Source of the DNA: RH2-MAG17b sp035945515
Lineage (GTDB): Bacteria > Acidobacteriota > Terriglobia > UBA7540
Reading direction: 5' to 3'
Assembly: GCA_035945515.1 (NCBI GenBank)
Contig: DASZAE010000102.1
Coordinates: 1 to 21,470 of the forward strand
DNA: 21,470 bases
The notes under the pieces are model-generated. The model made no database searches, was not told the origin of the DNA, and worked only from the letters and a program-made list of their open reading frames with translations. Of the stretch, positions 20,813 through 21,470 are shown piece by piece. A program made the translations under genes and the position numbers. Position 1 is the first letter of the stretch, and each line of letters begins with the position of its first letter.

Positions 20813-21470
20813 CTATGCCGATCCCGCCACGCGGCGCAATTGCTCAAGATTGGTTGAAAACGCCCAGCGCATTCCGCCGCGTCCGCTAGAATCGAAGAAA
20901 GGATCGTTATACACAACCCGGCTACCGCCCAGGTCGAAATGGAACCGCATCTCTTTTAAGCCGAAGGCCGCGAGACCAGTTCGCACGCTTGGTTGAGCCT
21001 CACGGTCGCAGTAAAGGAGCAGGAACCCGCCGCCGCCGGCGCCCGTAATCTTTCCTCCGAGCGCGCCCGATTGCCGGGCCGTTTCGTAGATATCGTCAAT
21101 GCGGGAATTGGAAATCTTGGTAGAAATGCGCTTCTTGATGGTCCAGCCGTCGTGCAGCATAGCCCCAAAAGCGGCGAAATTACCGCTTAGGAGCGTCTTG
21201 CGCATGGTGGGAACCATATCCTTCAACTCGGCCAAGGCGTCGAGAACGGCGCTTTCGTTCTTCTGCACAGAGCGATCCTGTCCGCTCAAAATATCTGAGC
21301 TGGAGCGGGAACTGCCGGTGAAAAAAAGCATCAGGTTCTGTTCGAGGTCCATCAGCATATCCGGGCTCAGTTTGAGCGGCTCGACAGAGACGCCGCCGCT
21401 GGCCTCGAACTGTACAGTTTTTATTCCACCTACCGCCACGCCATATTCATCCTGCTTGCCGACCGGCCAG
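20813..21470 (-). CDS. hddA: GHMP-family kinase, likely D-glycero-D-manno-heptose 7-phosphate kinase (5' part outside window)
   Basis: The C-terminal 218 or so residues of a GHMP sugar kinase. The frame is open through the window edge, with WPVGKQDEYG before the GTG at 21439, so that GTG is not the start. The segment GKQDEYGVAVGGI, then LMLFFTGSSRSS, and the C-terminal GHMP motif KITGAGGGGFLLLYCD match heptose-7-phosphate kinases. A galactokinase- or fucokinase-like substrate is the alternative. It lies upstream of the nucleotidyltransferase and GmhB-like genes, together giving kinase, phosphatase and guanylyltransferase of one pathway; the isomerase GmhA is not in the window. Confidence 0.83.
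   Translation of the reverse strand, partial: WPVGKQDEYGVAVGGIKTVQFEASGGVSVEPLKLSPDMLMDLEQNLMLFFTGSSRSSSDILSGQDRSVQKNESAVLDALAELKDMVPTMRKTLLSGNFAAFGAMLHDGWTIKKRISTKISNSRIDDIYETARQSGALGGKITGAGGGGFLLLYCDREAQPSVRTGLAAFGLKEMRFHFDLGGSRVVYNDPFFDSSGRGGMRWAFSTNLEQLRRVAGSA

Overview
The window looks like chromosome from an Acidobacteriota-type bacterium. This is inferred from the large TonB-dependent receptor with an N-terminal carboxypeptidase-regulatory-like domain (Oar type), the GC-rich coding style, and short GC-rich dispersed hairpin elements between genes. No rRNA or other taxonomic marker is present, so the phylum is an inference. No tRNA, rRNA, CRISPR array or transposase was found.

Layout. 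(1) 1-4980: the 3' part of a LacI-family regulator on the plus strand faces a 1129-residue TonB-dependent receptor on the minus strand, with a good receptor terminator between them. About 790 bases without a supported gene follow and contain two operator-like palindromes. (2) 4981-9606, minus strand: a tightly packed arginine operon argC-argB-argD-argF-argA. Junctions overlap by 4 bp, or by 1 bp or a few bases, and argA is a short GNAT-type N-acetylglutamate synthase. (3) 9607-10066: a 460 bp divergent control region with two perfect 8-bp inverted repeats on the argC side and a good sigma-70-like promoter on the other side. (4) 10067-11364, plus strand: a pyruvoyl-dependent arginine decarboxylase, an unrecognised 93-residue protein and a small TPR protein. 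(5) 11415-12545, minus: a radical SAM/SPASM-like enzyme. (6) 12661-15213, plus: a solitary ABC-type ATPase with a CxxC zinc-hook-like motif and a C-terminal Arg-x3-Glu...His pattern, resembling the RloC/PrrC anticodon nucleases of phage defence. It appears less GC-rich than its neighbours. (7) 15606-17630, plus: uvrB. (8) 17616-21470, minus: a surface-polysaccharide group with a GHMP heptose kinase (cut by the window edge), a nucleotidyltransferase, a GmhB-like phosphatase and an O-antigen ligase-like membrane protein. Its three enzymes match consecutive steps of the GDP-D-glycero-D-manno-heptose route.

How the parts relate. Arginine synthesis and arginine decarboxylation are transcribed away from one shared intergenic region, so arginine supply and the agmatine/polyamine branch may be co-regulated. 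The defence-like ATPase sits alone among housekeeping genes, with no hsd restriction-modification genes nearby, which is unusual for the RloC/PrrC group. A GC-rich hairpin repeat family (643-690, 10641-10697, 11361-11418, 20641-20719) is scattered through the window. At two copies the terminal GTAGCGCC of the repeat provides the TAG stop codon of the adjoining gene: the LacI gene at one copy, and both convergent genes (TPR and radical SAM) at the other.
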